DNA of 64,000 nt from Aldehydirespirator sp965221185 (GTDB taxonomy: Bacteria > Actinomycetota > Acidimicrobiia > Acidimicrobiales > Aldehydirespiratoraceae): contig OZ244866.1 of the NCBI GenBank assembly GCA_965221185.1, positions 2,542,001-2,606,000 of the forward strand, in the 5' to 3' direction. Below are positions 35,205 to 42,953 of this stretch, piece by piece. Made by a program: the position numbers and the translations under genes. Every line of letters begins with the position of its first letter. The stretch's first letter is position 1. Below the pieces are notes generated by a model. It had not been told where the DNA came from and ran no database searches. It saw only the letters and a list, made by a program, of their open reading frames with translations.

Positions 35205-35554
35205 GCCGAGCGCGCCGTGTCGGCGAGCTCGGCCACCCTGCCGTGATACCGGTAGCCGCCCCGGTCGAACACGGCGGCCGTGATGCCGGCGTCGAGGGCC
35301 CGCTGCCCGATGAGCGTCCCCACCGCGCGGGCCGCGGCCACGTTGCCGCCGGGAACCGAGCGCAGCTCGGCCTCCAGCGTTGAGGCCGACACCAGGGTCG
35401 TCCCCGCATCGTCGTCGATGAGCTGGGCCGACATGTGCCGGCTCGACCGGAACACCGACAGCCGCGGCCGCTCGGCCGTGCCCCGCACCTTCTTGCGGAC
35501 GCGCCGGTGCCGGCGGATGCGGCCCTCCCGGCGCTTTCTAGCCTGATCAACCAT
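35189..35554 (-). CDS. rplR: ribosomal protein uL18
   Basis: 121 aa 5S-rRNA-binding protein. RRHRRVRKKVRGTAERPRLS, VFRSSRHMSAQLIDDDAG and FDRGGYRYHGRVAELADTAR are diagnostic. ATG 35554 lies two bases after rplF. Its TGA is duplicated together with the following start codon. Confidence 0.96.
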   Translation of the reverse strand: MVDQARKRREGRIRRHRRVRKKVRGTAERPRLSVFRSSRHMSAQLIDDDAGTTLVSASTLEAELRSVPGGNVAAARAVGTLIGQRALDAGITAAVFDRGGYRYHGRVAELADTARSAGLEF

Positions 35555-35556
35555 GG

Positions 35557-36096
35557 CTACTTCGCCGCCTTCCCGGCCTTGCGCTTGACGCGCTCGTCGA
35601 CGTACCGGATGCCCTTGCCCTTGTAGGGCTCGGGCGGGCGCCATTTCCTGATGTCGGCCGCCACTTGGCCGACGAGCTGCTTGTCGATGCCCTTCACGAG
35701 GATCTGCGCCCGCTGCGGGACCTCGAACTCCACGCCGGAGGGGGCCGTGATCTTCACGGTGTGGCTGAAGCCGAGTGCCAGCTCCAGCGAGGTGGGGGTG
35801 GACTCGTTGACCCGGTAGCCCACGCCCTGGATGCGGAGCTCCTTGGTGAACCCCTCGCTCACACCGGTGACCATATTCTGCACCAGCGTGCGGGTGAGCC
35901 CGTGCAGCGACTTGCTCTGGGCGGTGTCGTCGGGGCGCTCGAGGTGCAGCCTCCCGTCGGCGGAGCGCATCGTGATCTGGCCGGGGAGCTCCCTGCGGAG
36001 CGTCCCCTTGGAACCCGTCACAACGACGGTGCGGCCCTCAAGGGCCACATCCACGCCGCTGGGGACGGTGATGGGGACGTTTCCCACGCGACTCAT
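35557..36096 (-). CDS. rplF: ribosomal protein uL6
   Basis: 179 aa. MSRVGNVPITVPSGVDVALE, VTGSKGTLRRELPG and the C-terminal PEPYKGKGIRYVDERVKRKAGKAAK are canonical; two duplicated L6 domains. A repeat element (copy B) separates it from rpsH. Confidence 0.97.
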   Translation of the reverse strand: MSRVGNVPITVPSGVDVALEGRTVVVTGSKGTLRRELPGQITMRSADGRLHLERPDDTAQSKSLHGLTRTLVQNMVTGVSEGFTKELRIQGVGYRVNESTPTSLELALGFSHTVKITAPSGVEFEVPQRAQILVKGIDKQLVGQVAADIRKWRPPEPYKGKGIRYVDERVKRKAGKAAK

Positions 36097-36117
36097 GGCC
36101 TACTCCTCAGGTACCCG

Positions 36118-36253
36118 GCGGATAGGTGAACGCCTCGCGATGAAGCATGTTGTTTCCCGCTCTTGTTCGCTGCGCTCACGGGCCGCTCGGGCCACGGCCT
36201 CGCTCGGTGCTTCTCGAGTATTCTCATGGTCTGCTGCCTATCCGCTCGGCCTC
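36118..36253 (-). repeat. interspersed repeat copy B (complete, 136 bp)
   Basis: Lies wholly in the rpsH-rplF gap. On the minus strand it begins directly at the rpsH stop (TGA followed by GAGGCCGAGCGGATAGG), runs through the shared core, and ends CACCTATCCGC. The ends CCTATCCGC (36237-36245) and GCGGATAGG (36118-36126) are a perfect 9-bp terminal inverted repeat. Confidence 0.9.
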
Positions 36254-36658
36254 TCACCACACGTAGCAGAGGATCTCTCCGCCCATGCGGTTCTTCCTCG
36301 CCTCCCGGTCGCTCATGAGGCCCCTGTTGGTGGACACAACCGCCACGCCGAGCCCTCCCTGGACCCGCGGGATCTCGTCCCGCTTCCTGTAGATGCGCAG
36401 CCCCGGCTTGGAGATGCGCCGCAGCCCGCGGATGACGCGGTCCCGCTCGGGCGAGTACTTCATCTCGATCGTGAGGGTCGTGCCCGGCCGGGGCGAGTTG
36501 TCCATCTCGGCATACGACGCGATGTAGCCCTCTCGGCGCAGCACCTCAGCCAGCGCGAGCTTTCGCTTCGACGAGGGCATCGAGACCTCGTCGTGCATGG
36601 CCACATTGGCGTTGCGTATGCGGGTCAGCATGTCGGCGATCGGATCTGTCATCGTCAT
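36254..36658 (-). CDS. rpsH: ribosomal protein uS8
   Basis: 134 aa 16S central-domain binder. TDPIADMLTRIRNANVAMHD, KPGLRIYRKRDEIP and GGLGVAVVSTNRGLMSDREA with the end GGEILCYVW are typical. ATG 36658 is preceded by GAGGTGG; ATG 36652 is also possible. The stop codon touches repeat copy B. Confidence 0.96.
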   Translation of the reverse strand: MTMTDPIADMLTRIRNANVAMHDEVSMPSSKRKLALAEVLRREGYIASYAEMDNSPRPGTTLTIEMKYSPERDRVIRGLRRISKPGLRIYRKRDEIPRVQGGLGVAVVSTNRGLMSDREARKNRMGGEILCYVW

Positions 36659-36670
36659 CGGCAGGCCACC

Positions 36671-36856
36671 TCACCAACTCGCCTTCTTCACGCCGGGAAG
36701 TTCCCCGGCGTGGGCCAGATCGCGCAGGCAGATGCGGCACAGGCCGAACTTCCGGTACACGGATCGGGGCCGACCGCACTTGCGGCACCGCGTGTAGGCC
36801 CGCACCTTGAACTTGGGGGTGCGCTGCTGCTTCTCTATGAGGGCCTTCTTAGCCAT
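36671..36856 (-). CDS. rpsN: ribosomal protein uS14, zinc form
   Basis: 61 aa type-Z uS14. Zinc ligands are CRKC (24-27) and CRIC (40-43). MAKKALIEKQQRTPKFKVRA and the end GVKKASW are standard. Lies 3 bases after rplE. Confidence 0.96.
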   Translation of the reverse strand: MAKKALIEKQQRTPKFKVRAYTRCRKCGRPRSVYRKFGLCRICLRDLAHAGELPGVKKASW

Positions 36857-36859
36857 CGG

Positions 36860-37429
36860 TTATTGCCCCTCTCGCCGGAACGGGAAGCCGAACGCCTCCA
36901 GAAGCGCCCGGCCCTCGGTGTCGGTCTTGGCTGTGGTGACGATCGTGATGTCCATTCCCCGGGTGGTGTCGACCGTGTCGTAGTCGATCTCCGGGAAGAT
37001 GAGCTGCTCGGTGATGCCGAACGTGTAGTTGCCGCTGCCGTCGAAGGACCGCGGCGACAGCCCGCGGAAGTCGCGGATGCGGGGGATGGCCAGCGCTATG
37101 AGCCGGTCGAAGAACTCGTACATGCGGTCGCCCCGCAGCGTGACCTTGCAGCCGATGGCCATGCCGGTTCGCAGCTTGAAGGTGGCCAGGGACCGCTTGG
37201 CCCGCGTGATCTGTGCCTTCTGGCCCGAGATCACGGCCAGGTCGGCCAGTGCGCCCTCGAGCAGCTTGGCCTGGGTCGTAGCGTCGCCGACCCCCATATT
37301 GAGCACGATCTTGGAGAGCTTCGGCACCATCATCACGTTCGACAGTCCCAGCTGGTCGATCAGTTCGGGCTTGATCTCGTCGTCGAACGCGGCCCGCAGC
37401 CGGGGCCGGTGGCCGGTGGCCGCGGTCAC
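36860..37429 (-). CDS. rplE: ribosomal protein uL5
   Basis: 189 aa 5S-rRNA-binding central-protuberance protein. VMMVPKLSKIVLNMGVGDAT, AKRSLATFKLRTGMAIGCKV, DRLIALAIPRIRDFRGL and the DTTRGMDITIVTTAKTD region are standard. GTG 37429 overlaps the rplX TGA. Confidence 0.96.
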   Translation of the reverse strand: MTAATGHRPRLRAAFDDEIKPELIDQLGLSNVMMVPKLSKIVLNMGVGDATTQAKLLEGALADLAVISGQKAQITRAKRSLATFKLRTGMAIGCKVTLRGDRMYEFFDRLIALAIPRIRDFRGLSPRSFDGSGNYTFGITEQLIFPEIDYDTVDTTRGMDITIVTTAKTDTEGRALLEAFGFPFRREGQ

Positions 37430-37770
37430 AGGTCCGCCCCCGTGCGCCGGCAGATGCGGACCTTGGCCCCCTCGGGCGTGAACCGGTAGCCCACCCGGGT
37501 GGGCTTGCCGTCGGTGGGGCTCACCACCGCCACGTTGGACGCGTCGATGGGCATGGCCTTGTCGATGATGCCGCCCTGCTGCACGTTGCGGGCGGGCGCC
37601 TGGTGACGCTTGGCGACGTTGACGCCCTCCACGATCACCCGGGCCACAGTGGGCAGGACCCGCTCGACCGTGCCCTCCAACCCGGCGTCCTTGCCCGAGA
37701 GCACCACGACCCGGTCGCCCTTGAGGATCTTCATTGACCGCGAGCGGGGGCGCTTGGAGCCTCTGGCCAT
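37426..37770 (-). CDS. rplX: ribosomal protein uL24
   Basis: 114 aa assembly initiator. KILKGDRVVVLSGKDAGLEG carries the KOW motif; GVNVAKRHQAPARNVQQGGI follows. Twelve basic residues precede MKILKGD, so ATG 37734 is an alternative start. ATG 37770 abuts the rplN stop. Confidence 0.95.
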   Translation of the reverse strand: MARGSKRPRSRSMKILKGDRVVVLSGKDAGLEGTVERVLPTVARVIVEGVNVAKRHQAPARNVQQGGIIDKAMPIDASNVAVVSPTDGKPTRVGYRFTPEGAKVRICRRTGADL

Positions 37771-38139
37771 CTAGAGCACCTCCGGCGCCAGCGACACGAT
37801 GCGCATGAACTGCTTGTCTCGAAGCTCGCGGCCAACCGGTCCGAAGATTCGGGTGCCCCGAGGCTGGTCCTGCTCGTTGATCAGAACCGCGGCGTTCTCA
37901 TCGAAGCGGATGTAGCTGCCGTCGCCGCGGCGCTTCTCCTTGCGGGTGCGCACCACGACGCAGCGCACCAAGTCGCCCTTGCTTACCTGGGCGCCGGGGA
38001 TGGCGTCCTTGACGGTGGCCACGAACACGTCTCCCACCGAGGCGTAGCGCCGCTTGGAGCCGCCAAGCACCTTGATGCACAGCACCTCCTTGGCACCGGA
38101 ATTGTCGGCGACGCGCAGCCGGGACTCCTGTTGGATCAT
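37771..38139 (-). CDS. rplN: ribosomal protein uL14
   Basis: 122 aa. MIQQESRLRVADNSGAKEVL, CIKVLGGSKRRYASVGDV and EQDQPRGTRIFGPVGRELR are near-invariant. ATG 38139 lies in the distal half of a 38-base junction duplication. Confidence 0.97.
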   Translation of the reverse strand: MIQQESRLRVADNSGAKEVLCIKVLGGSKRRYASVGDVFVATVKDAIPGAQVSKGDLVRCVVVRTRKEKRRGDGSYIRFDENAAVLINEQDQPRGTRIFGPVGRELRDKQFMRIVSLAPEVL

Positions 38140-38189
38140 CTGGCACGCTCCGAGAAGCTCGACTCCTGCTGGATCACTTGGCACGCTCC
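38123..38189. repeat. tandem duplication of the rpsQ/rplN junction (period 38 bp)
   Basis: A 29-base unit beginning GACTCCTG and ending GGCACGCTCC is present at 38123-38151 and 38161-38189 with three differences. On the minus strand each copy joins the end of rpsQ (GAGCGTGCCA) to the start of rplN (TGATCCARCAGGAGTC). Confidence 0.85.
38136..38177 (-). other. 13-codon micro-ORF between rpsQ and rplN
   Basis: GTG 38177 overlaps the rpsQ TGA. The frame reads V-I-Q-Q-E-S-S-F-S-E-R-A-R and stops at TGA 38136-38138, which overlaps the rplN ATG. It mimics the rplN N-terminus (MIQQES) fused to the rpsQ C-terminus (ERAK). Same arrangement and length as the rplR/rpsE micro-ORF. Confidence 0.5.
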
Positions 38190-38452
38190 ACGACCTCGAC
38201 GAGGCGCCAGCGCTTCGTCTTGGACAGCGGCCGGGTCTCGGCGATCCGCACGCGGTCACCCACGCCCAGCTCGTTGCCGGCGTCGTGGACCACGAGGCGG
38301 GCGGTCCGCTTCACCGTCTTGTCGTAGCGCGGGTGCCGCACCCGTTCGGTGGCCTCGACGATCACCGTCTTGTCCATGCGGTCCGAGACCACGACGCCCT
38401 CACGCACCTTGCGGCGGTTGGGATGGGGCTGGGTGTCCTGAGCCATGGTCAT
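38174..38452 (-). CDS. rpsQ: ribosomal protein uS17
   Basis: 92 aa OB-fold 16S binder. REGVVVSDRMDKTVIVEATE, RHPRYDKTVKRTARLVVHD, GDRVRIAETRPLSKTKRWRL and the end VVERAK match the family. ATG 38452 or ATG 38446 may be used. Repeat copy C lies between it and rpmC. Confidence 0.96.
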   Translation of the reverse strand: MTMAQDTQPHPNRRKVREGVVVSDRMDKTVIVEATERVRHPRYDKTVKRTARLVVHDAGNELGVGDRVRIAETRPLSKTKRWRLVEVVERAK

Positions 38453-38470
38453 CTCTCCTCGGCTGATAGT

Positions 38471-38614
38471 GAGCGCGAATAGATGTGAGCCTGGCGCGTC
38501 ACAGTGGTGTCACTCCCGCTCTTGTTCGCTTCGCTCACGGGCCGCTCGGGCCCCGGCCTCGCTCGGCGCCTCGCGAGGGTCCTCATGACTCGCTCCCTAT
38601 CCGCTCGGCCTCTA
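38471..38614 (-). repeat. interspersed repeat copy C (144 bp, degenerate right end)
   Basis: Left end CTAGAGGCCGAGCGGATAGG lies inside the 3' end of rpmC. The core differs from others by a few bases (CGAAGCGAACAAG; GGGGCCCGAGCG). The right end reads CATCTATTCGCGCTC in place of CACCTATCCGCGCTC. It fills the rpsQ-rpmC gap. Confidence 0.85.
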
Positions 38615-38828
38615 GGGCCAGCTCCGCCTCGGCAGCCGCGATCTCGCGGGCCCGCAGCTCGGTGAGCACGCGGGCGATGTCGCGGCGCACCTGCCTGAGG
38701 CGCGCCGGGTTGTCCAGCTGGCCGGTGGCGAACTGGAAGCGCAGATTGAACAGCTCCTCCTTCGCCTCCGACAAGCGCTCGATCAGATCGGTATCGCCGA
38801 GATCGTTGAGAGCCTTGGCCCGAGCCAT
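38583..38828 (-). CDS. rpmC: ribosomal protein uL29 with repeat-derived tail
   Basis: 81 aa exit-site protein. ERLSEAKEELFNLRFQFATG, QLDNPARLRQVRRDIARVLT and ELRAREI are the family core. The last ten residues (LEAERIGSES) are encoded by the left end of repeat copy C, so insertion replaced the original terminus. ATG 38828 abuts the rplP TAA. Confidence 0.95.
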   Translation of the reverse strand: MARAKALNDLGDTDLIERLSEAKEELFNLRFQFATGQLDNPARLRQVRRDIARVLTELRAREIAAAEAELALEAERIGSES

Positions 38829-39245
38829 TTAGAGGGCCTCCTCCCGGGTGACGAAGCGAGCCCTTATGGGCAGCTTCTGGATGGCCCGATCGATGGCGCC
38901 CCGGGCGATGTCCTCGTCGTGGTAGGAGAGCTCGAACAGGATGCGGCCAGGACGGACCACCGCCACCCAGTGCTCCGGGTTGCCCTTGCCCGAACCCATC
39001 CGGGTCTCGGCCGGCTTCTGGGTGACGGGCTTGTCGGGAAAGACGTTGATCCAGACCTTGCCGCCCCGCTTGATATGGCGCGTCATGGCCACGCGGGCCG
39101 CCTCTATCTGGCGCGACGTCAGCCATCCTGGCTCCAGCGCCTGAATGCCGAATTCGCCGTGGGTGATTTCGGTGCGCCCCTTCGAGACGCCCTTGGTGCG
39201 GCCCCGGTGGTGCTTGCGGTGGCGGACCTTGCGCGGCATCAACAT
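38829..39245 (-). CDS. rplP: ribosomal protein uL16
   Basis: 138 aa protein near the A site and peptidyl-transferase centre. MPRKVRHRKHHRGRTKGVSK, GEFGIQALEPGWLTSRQIEA and FPDKPVTQKPAETRMGSGKG are diagnostic. ATG 39245 has GAGGGG upstream; ATG 39239 (MPRK) is the other option. Confidence 0.97.
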   Translation of the reverse strand: MLMPRKVRHRKHHRGRTKGVSKGRTEITHGEFGIQALEPGWLTSRQIEAARVAMTRHIKRGGKVWINVFPDKPVTQKPAETRMGSGKGNPEHWVAVVRPGRILFELSYHDEDIARGAIDRAIQKLPIRARFVTREEAL

Positions 39246-39257
39246 GTCGTCTACCCC

Positions 39258-40157
39258 TCAGTCGTCGCCGGGGCGGAAGTGGGGCGTCTCGTGATGCTCA
39301 CGGGTGGAGGCCTCGATGGCGGCCTCCTCATCGAGCAGCTTCTCGAACTCGGGGTCGGCCTCGCCTATCAGCGGCGCGGGCTCCTGGTCGCCAGTCTCTT
39401 CGCTGAACTCGCGGCGGCGGGCCGCCGAGGACGACACGATCTTGCGGGGGCGGGCGGCGGGCCCCGAGGTCTCGCCCGCTGCCATGGCGGCCTCCTTGGA
39501 GGCCTTGTCCTCCGAGAGCGTCTTGTAGGGCAGGATGTCGCCCTTGTAGAGCCAGACTTTCACGCCGATGCCGCCATAGGTGGTGCGGGCCTCGCGGAAG
39601 CCGTAGTCCACATCGGCCCGCAGGGTGTGCAGCGGCACCCGACCCTCGCGATACCACTCGGTGCGGGCCATCTCGGAGCCGCCGAGACGGCCCGAGCACT
39701 GCACCCGGATCCCGAGCGCCCCGGCCCGCTGGGCGTTCTGCACGGCCCGCTTCATGGCTCGGCGGAAGGCCACCCGGCCGGTCAACTGGTCGGCGACTCC
39801 CTGGGCGATGAGCGCCGCGTCGAGCTCGGGCTGCTTGATCTCCTGGATGTTGAGCTGCACCCGTGGATTGCCACTGATCTCCGTGAGACCGGCCCGCAGC
39901 CGGTCGGCCTCGGCGCCGCGCCGGCCGATCACGATGCCGGGCCGGGCCGTGTGCACATCGACCCGCAGCCGGTCGCGGGTGCGCTCCACCTCCACGCGGC
40001 TGATGGCTGCGTGGGGCAGTTCGGTCATGAGGAAGTCTCGGATCTTCCAGTCCTCGATGACATTCTCCGCGTACTCCTTGCGGTCGGCGAACCACCGGCT
40101 CTTCCACTCGGTGGTCACGCCCAGGCGGAACCCGTAGGGATTTACCTTCTGGCCCAT
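39258..40157 (-). CDS. rpsC: ribosomal protein uS3, extended C-terminus
   Basis: 299 aa mRNA-entry protein. MGQKVNPYGFRLGVTTEWKS, the KH loop VIGRRGAEADRLR, GALGIRVQCSGRLGGSEMAR and GGIGVKVWLYKGDILP are canonical. About 75 residues after DILPYKT form an Ala/Glu-rich acidic tail longer than usual. The start overlaps the rplV stop (TGATG). Confidence 0.96.
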   Translation of the reverse strand: MGQKVNPYGFRLGVTTEWKSRWFADRKEYAENVIEDWKIRDFLMTELPHAAISRVEVERTRDRLRVDVHTARPGIVIGRRGAEADRLRAGLTEISGNPRVQLNIQEIKQPELDAALIAQGVADQLTGRVAFRRAMKRAVQNAQRAGALGIRVQCSGRLGGSEMARTEWYREGRVPLHTLRADVDYGFREARTTYGGIGVKVWLYKGDILPYKTLSEDKASKEAAMAAGETSGPAARPRKIVSSSAARRREFSEETGDQEPAPLIGEADPEFEKLLDEEAAIEASTREHHETPHFRPGDD

Positions 40158-40867
40158 CAGTTTCCCCCTCCAGACTTGCCCGACTCTTCGACGGCCGTTT
40201 CAGCGCTCTCGGCATCGGGCTCTTCGGCCTCGGACGCGTCGATGTCGCCCCCAGTCTCCTCGGGGGCCGCGACGTCAACGGCGTCGCCATCGTCGAGCTC
40301 CCCAGGCCGGTCGTCGGCCAGAGCGGCCTCGGTCGCTTGCACCACCGCGGAGGCCTGGGCCTCAACGTCCACCCCGGCTTCCTCGTCGGCGGTCGCGGCC
40401 TCTTGGCGCGCCGCGGCACGGGACCGGGCCACCCTGCGCCTGCGGGCCTCGGCCGTGGCGACGCCGCGCCGCGACTGCAAGGCTTGCATCTGCTCGAGTG
40501 TCTCAGGGTCGTAGCGGGCGACGATCACCGTGATGTGACATGTGCGCTTGCGGATGCGGGTGGCCCTTCCCCGGGCCCGGGGTCGCCAGCGTTTGAGGGT
40601 GGGGCCCTCGTCGGCGTAGCAGGCCGAGACGAACAGCTCGTCGGCGTCGAGGCCGTCGTTGTGCTCGGCGTTGGCCACCGCCGAGTCCAGAACCTTGGCG
40701 ATGGGCCGTGCGATGTCGCGCTCGGAGAAGGCCAGGATGTCCTGGGCATCGGCACAACTCTTTCCCCGGATGAGGTCGAGAACCTCGCGGGCCTTGTACG
40801 CCGAGCTGCGTATGTGGGTGGCCCGGGCCCGGGTGCCGGGGCGCTCGTTCGTCTTCGTGCCGGTCAT
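40157..40867 (-). CDS. rplV: ribosomal protein uL22, long acidic C-terminus
   Basis: 236 aa; the family core ends near 120 (AREVLDLIRGKSCADAQDIL, then RPRARGRATRIRKRTCHITV). The remaining 110 residues are first basic (RRRRVARSR) and then strongly acidic (Glu/Asp/Ala-rich), ending GKSGGGN. uL22 lines the exit tunnel and its C-terminus is at the surface, so the tail may be tolerated there. Overlaps rpsS as ATGA. Confidence 0.95.
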   Translation of the reverse strand: MTGTKTNERPGTRARATHIRSSAYKAREVLDLIRGKSCADAQDILAFSERDIARPIAKVLDSAVANAEHNDGLDADELFVSACYADEGPTLKRWRPRARGRATRIRKRTCHITVIVARYDPETLEQMQALQSRRGVATAEARRRRVARSRAAARQEAATADEEAGVDVEAQASAVVQATEAALADDRPGELDDGDAVDVAAPEETGGDIDASEAEEPDAESAETAVEESGKSGGGN

Positions 40868-41145
40868 CAGCGGCGCGCCCCCCGCTCCTGGCCGGCGTGA
40901 TACCGGAACGTCCTGGTGGGGGCGAACTCACCAAGCTTGTGTCCGACCATCGACTCGGTGATGTAGACCGGCACGTGCTTGCGGCCGTCATGCACGGCGA
41001 GGGTGTGGCCGACCATGTCGGGGATGATGGTGGACCGGCGCGACCACGTCTTGACCACCCTCTTCTCGTTGTGCTCATTGAGCTCGTCGATCTTGCGCAA
41101 GAGGTGGTCGTCCACGAAGGGACCCTTCTTGAGGCTTCGGGGCAT
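40867..41145 (-). CDS. rpsS: ribosomal protein uS19
   Basis: 92 aa head protein. MPRSLKKGPFVDDHLLRKID, TWSRRSTIIPDMVGHTLAVH and the end FAPTRTFRYHAGQERGARR are canonical. Starts four bases after rplB. Confidence 0.97.
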   Translation of the reverse strand: MPRSLKKGPFVDDHLLRKIDELNEHNEKRVVKTWSRRSTIIPDMVGHTLAVHDGRKHVPVYITESMVGHKLGEFAPTRTFRYHAGQERGARR

Positions 41146-41149
41146 GGTG

Positions 41150-41986
41150 CTACCTCCGGGTGCCGCGCCTGCGGCGGCGGCGAACGATCATCTTGTCGGA
41201 GTCCTTCCTGCGGGCACGGGTCCGTCCCTCGGGCTTGCCCCACGGCGAGACGGGGTGGCGCCCGCCCGAGGACTTGCCCTCGCCCCCGCCGAGGGGGTGG
41301 TCGACCGGGTTCATGGCCACGCCCCGGGTCTGGGGGCGCACACCCTTCCAGCGGTTGCGGCCCGCCTTGCCGATCTTGGTGAGCTCGTGCTCGGCATGGC
41401 CGACCTCGCCGATCGTGGCTCGGCAGTCGATGGGCACCCGCCGCATCTCCGTGCTGGGCAAGCGAAGCGTGGCGAAGCGTCCCTCCTTGGCCACCAGCTG
41501 CACGCTGGCGCCGGCGCTGCGGGCTATGCGGCCGCCCCCGCCCGCCTTCAGCTCGACGTTGTGGACCACGGTCCCTACCGGGATGTAGCGCAGCGCCATG
41601 GCGTTGCCGGGGCGGATCTCCGATCCCGAACCTGACATGAGCCGGTCGCCCACCTCCAGGCCCTTGGGCGCAAGGATGTAGCGCTTCTCCCCGTCGTGGT
41701 AGTGGAGCAGCGCGATGCGGCACGTGCGGTTCGGGTCGTACTCGATGGCGGCCACCGTGGCCGGCACGTTGTCCTTGGTGCGAACGAAGTCGATCTTGCG
41801 GTAGCGCTGCTTGTGGCCGCCGCCGCGGTGGCGGGACGTCTTGCGCCCGAGATTGTTGCGGCCGCCGGTGCCCGACTGCTTGACAAGCAGGCTGCGCTCG
41901 GGGGTCGGGCGGGTGATCTCGGAGAAGTCCGACGCGGTCTGGAACCGGCGGCCCGGGCTGGACGGCTTGCGTTTGCGGATCGCCAT
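41150..41986 (-). CDS. rplB: ribosomal protein uL2
   Basis: 278 aa subunit-association and peptidyl-transferase protein. SGTGGRNNLGRKTSRHRGGG, VGNAMALRYIPVGTVVHNVE-like segment, and GVAMNPVDHPLGGGEGKSSG with the conserved histidine in DHP. Basic C-terminal tail. ATG 41986 lies two bases after rplW. Confidence 0.97.
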   Translation of the reverse strand: MAIRKRKPSSPGRRFQTASDFSEITRPTPERSLLVKQSGTGGRNNLGRKTSRHRGGGHKQRYRKIDFVRTKDNVPATVAAIEYDPNRTCRIALLHYHDGEKRYILAPKGLEVGDRLMSGSGSEIRPGNAMALRYIPVGTVVHNVELKAGGGGRIARSAGASVQLVAKEGRFATLRLPSTEMRRVPIDCRATIGEVGHAEHELTKIGKAGRNRWKGVRPQTRGVAMNPVDHPLGGGEGKSSGGRHPVSPWGKPEGRTRARRKDSDKMIVRRRRRRGTRR

Positions 41987-41988
41987 GG

Positions 41989-42279
41989 TCAGGCCTCGAA
42001 GAGATCGATCGAGTCGCCGGTGGCCAGAGTGACCAGGGCGCGCTTGGTGTCGGCTCGGCGGCCCCACGTGTTGTTGCGCCGGTTATGCCGCCGCTTGCCC
42101 TTGCGGCGCAGCGTGTTGACCTTCACCACCGAGACGTCGAAAATCGCCTCGACCGCGGCCCGGATCTCGGGCTTGGTGGCTTCCGGGGCGACGATGAACG
42201 TGTAGACGTTGTCGGCGAGCAGCGCGTAGCTCTTCTCGGACACGACGGGACGAAGGATCACCTCGCGGTGGTCACGCAT
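41989..42279 (-). CDS. rplW: ribosomal protein uL23
   Basis: 96 aa exit-site docking protein for SRP and trigger factor. VILRPVVSEKSYALLADNVY, TFIVAPEATKPEIRAAVEAI and LRRKGKRRHNR are typical. ATG 42279 overlaps the rplD stop by eight bases. Confidence 0.95.
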   Translation of the reverse strand: MRDHREVILRPVVSEKSYALLADNVYTFIVAPEATKPEIRAAVEAIFDVSVVKVNTLRRKGKRRHNRRNNTWGRRADTKRALVTLATGDSIDLFEA

Positions 42280-42949
42280 CGCGGTCACCGTCGTCGTTCG
42301 TGCCGCGGTCGGCTGCATCGACGTCACCAGTGTCGGCACCGCGGCCGGTTGGCAGCACGTCGGAGGTGAACACCACTACGTCGCTGTTGAGCACGTCGTA
42401 GGTGTTCAGCTCGCGGTAGTGCAGGCAGTGCACGGGCGGGAGGTTGCGGAAGCTCTTCTGGGCGTCGGCATCGTCGTCACCCAGCACCACCAGGACCTTT
42501 CCGGTCGCTCCGATGGCATCGAGGGCGGCGGCGGCGTCGCGGGTGCGGGGCTCGTCGAAGCGCCACCGGTCCACCACGATGACGCGGCCGGAGCGGGCCC
42601 GGTCCGAAAGCGCTGACGAGAGGGCCAGGCGCTTCATCTTCTTGGGGGTGCGCTGGCGGTAGTCGCGGGGCTTGGGGCCGTGGGCCGCACCGCCGCCGCG
42701 CCACTGGGGAGACCTGATTGAGCCGTGACGGGCCCGACCGGTGCCTTTCTGGCGCCAGGGCTTGGCCCCGCCACCGGCCACCTCAGCCCGGCCCTTGGTG
42801 CTGTGGGTGCCGGCCCGGCGGGCCGCGAGCTGCGCGGTCACCACCTGGTGCATCACGGATATGTTGGGCTCCACATCGAAGATCGATGAGTCGAGGACGA
42901 CCTCGCCGACCTTGCGGCCCTTCGGCGTGACCACCTTCACCGGCCCCAT
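42272..42949 (-). CDS. rplD: ribosomal protein uL4
   Basis: 225 aa exit-tunnel protein and, in other bacteria, S10-operon regulator. GTHSTKGRAEVAGGGAKPWR, QKGTGRARHGSIRSPQWRGG and PRDYRQRTPKKMKRLALSSA are diagnostic. An extra acidic tail of about 25 residues (ADTGDVDAADRGTNDDGDRD) follows the normal end. Four bases after rplC. Confidence 0.96.
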   Translation of the reverse strand: MGPVKVVTPKGRKVGEVVLDSSIFDVEPNISVMHQVVTAQLAARRAGTHSTKGRAEVAGGGAKPWRQKGTGRARHGSIRSPQWRGGGAAHGPKPRDYRQRTPKKMKRLALSSALSDRARSGRVIVVDRWRFDEPRTRDAAAALDAIGATGKVLVVLGDDDADAQKSFRNLPPVHCLHYRELNTYDVLNSDVVVFTSDVLPTGRGADTGDVDAADRGTNDDGDRDA

Positions 42950-42953
42950 GTGC

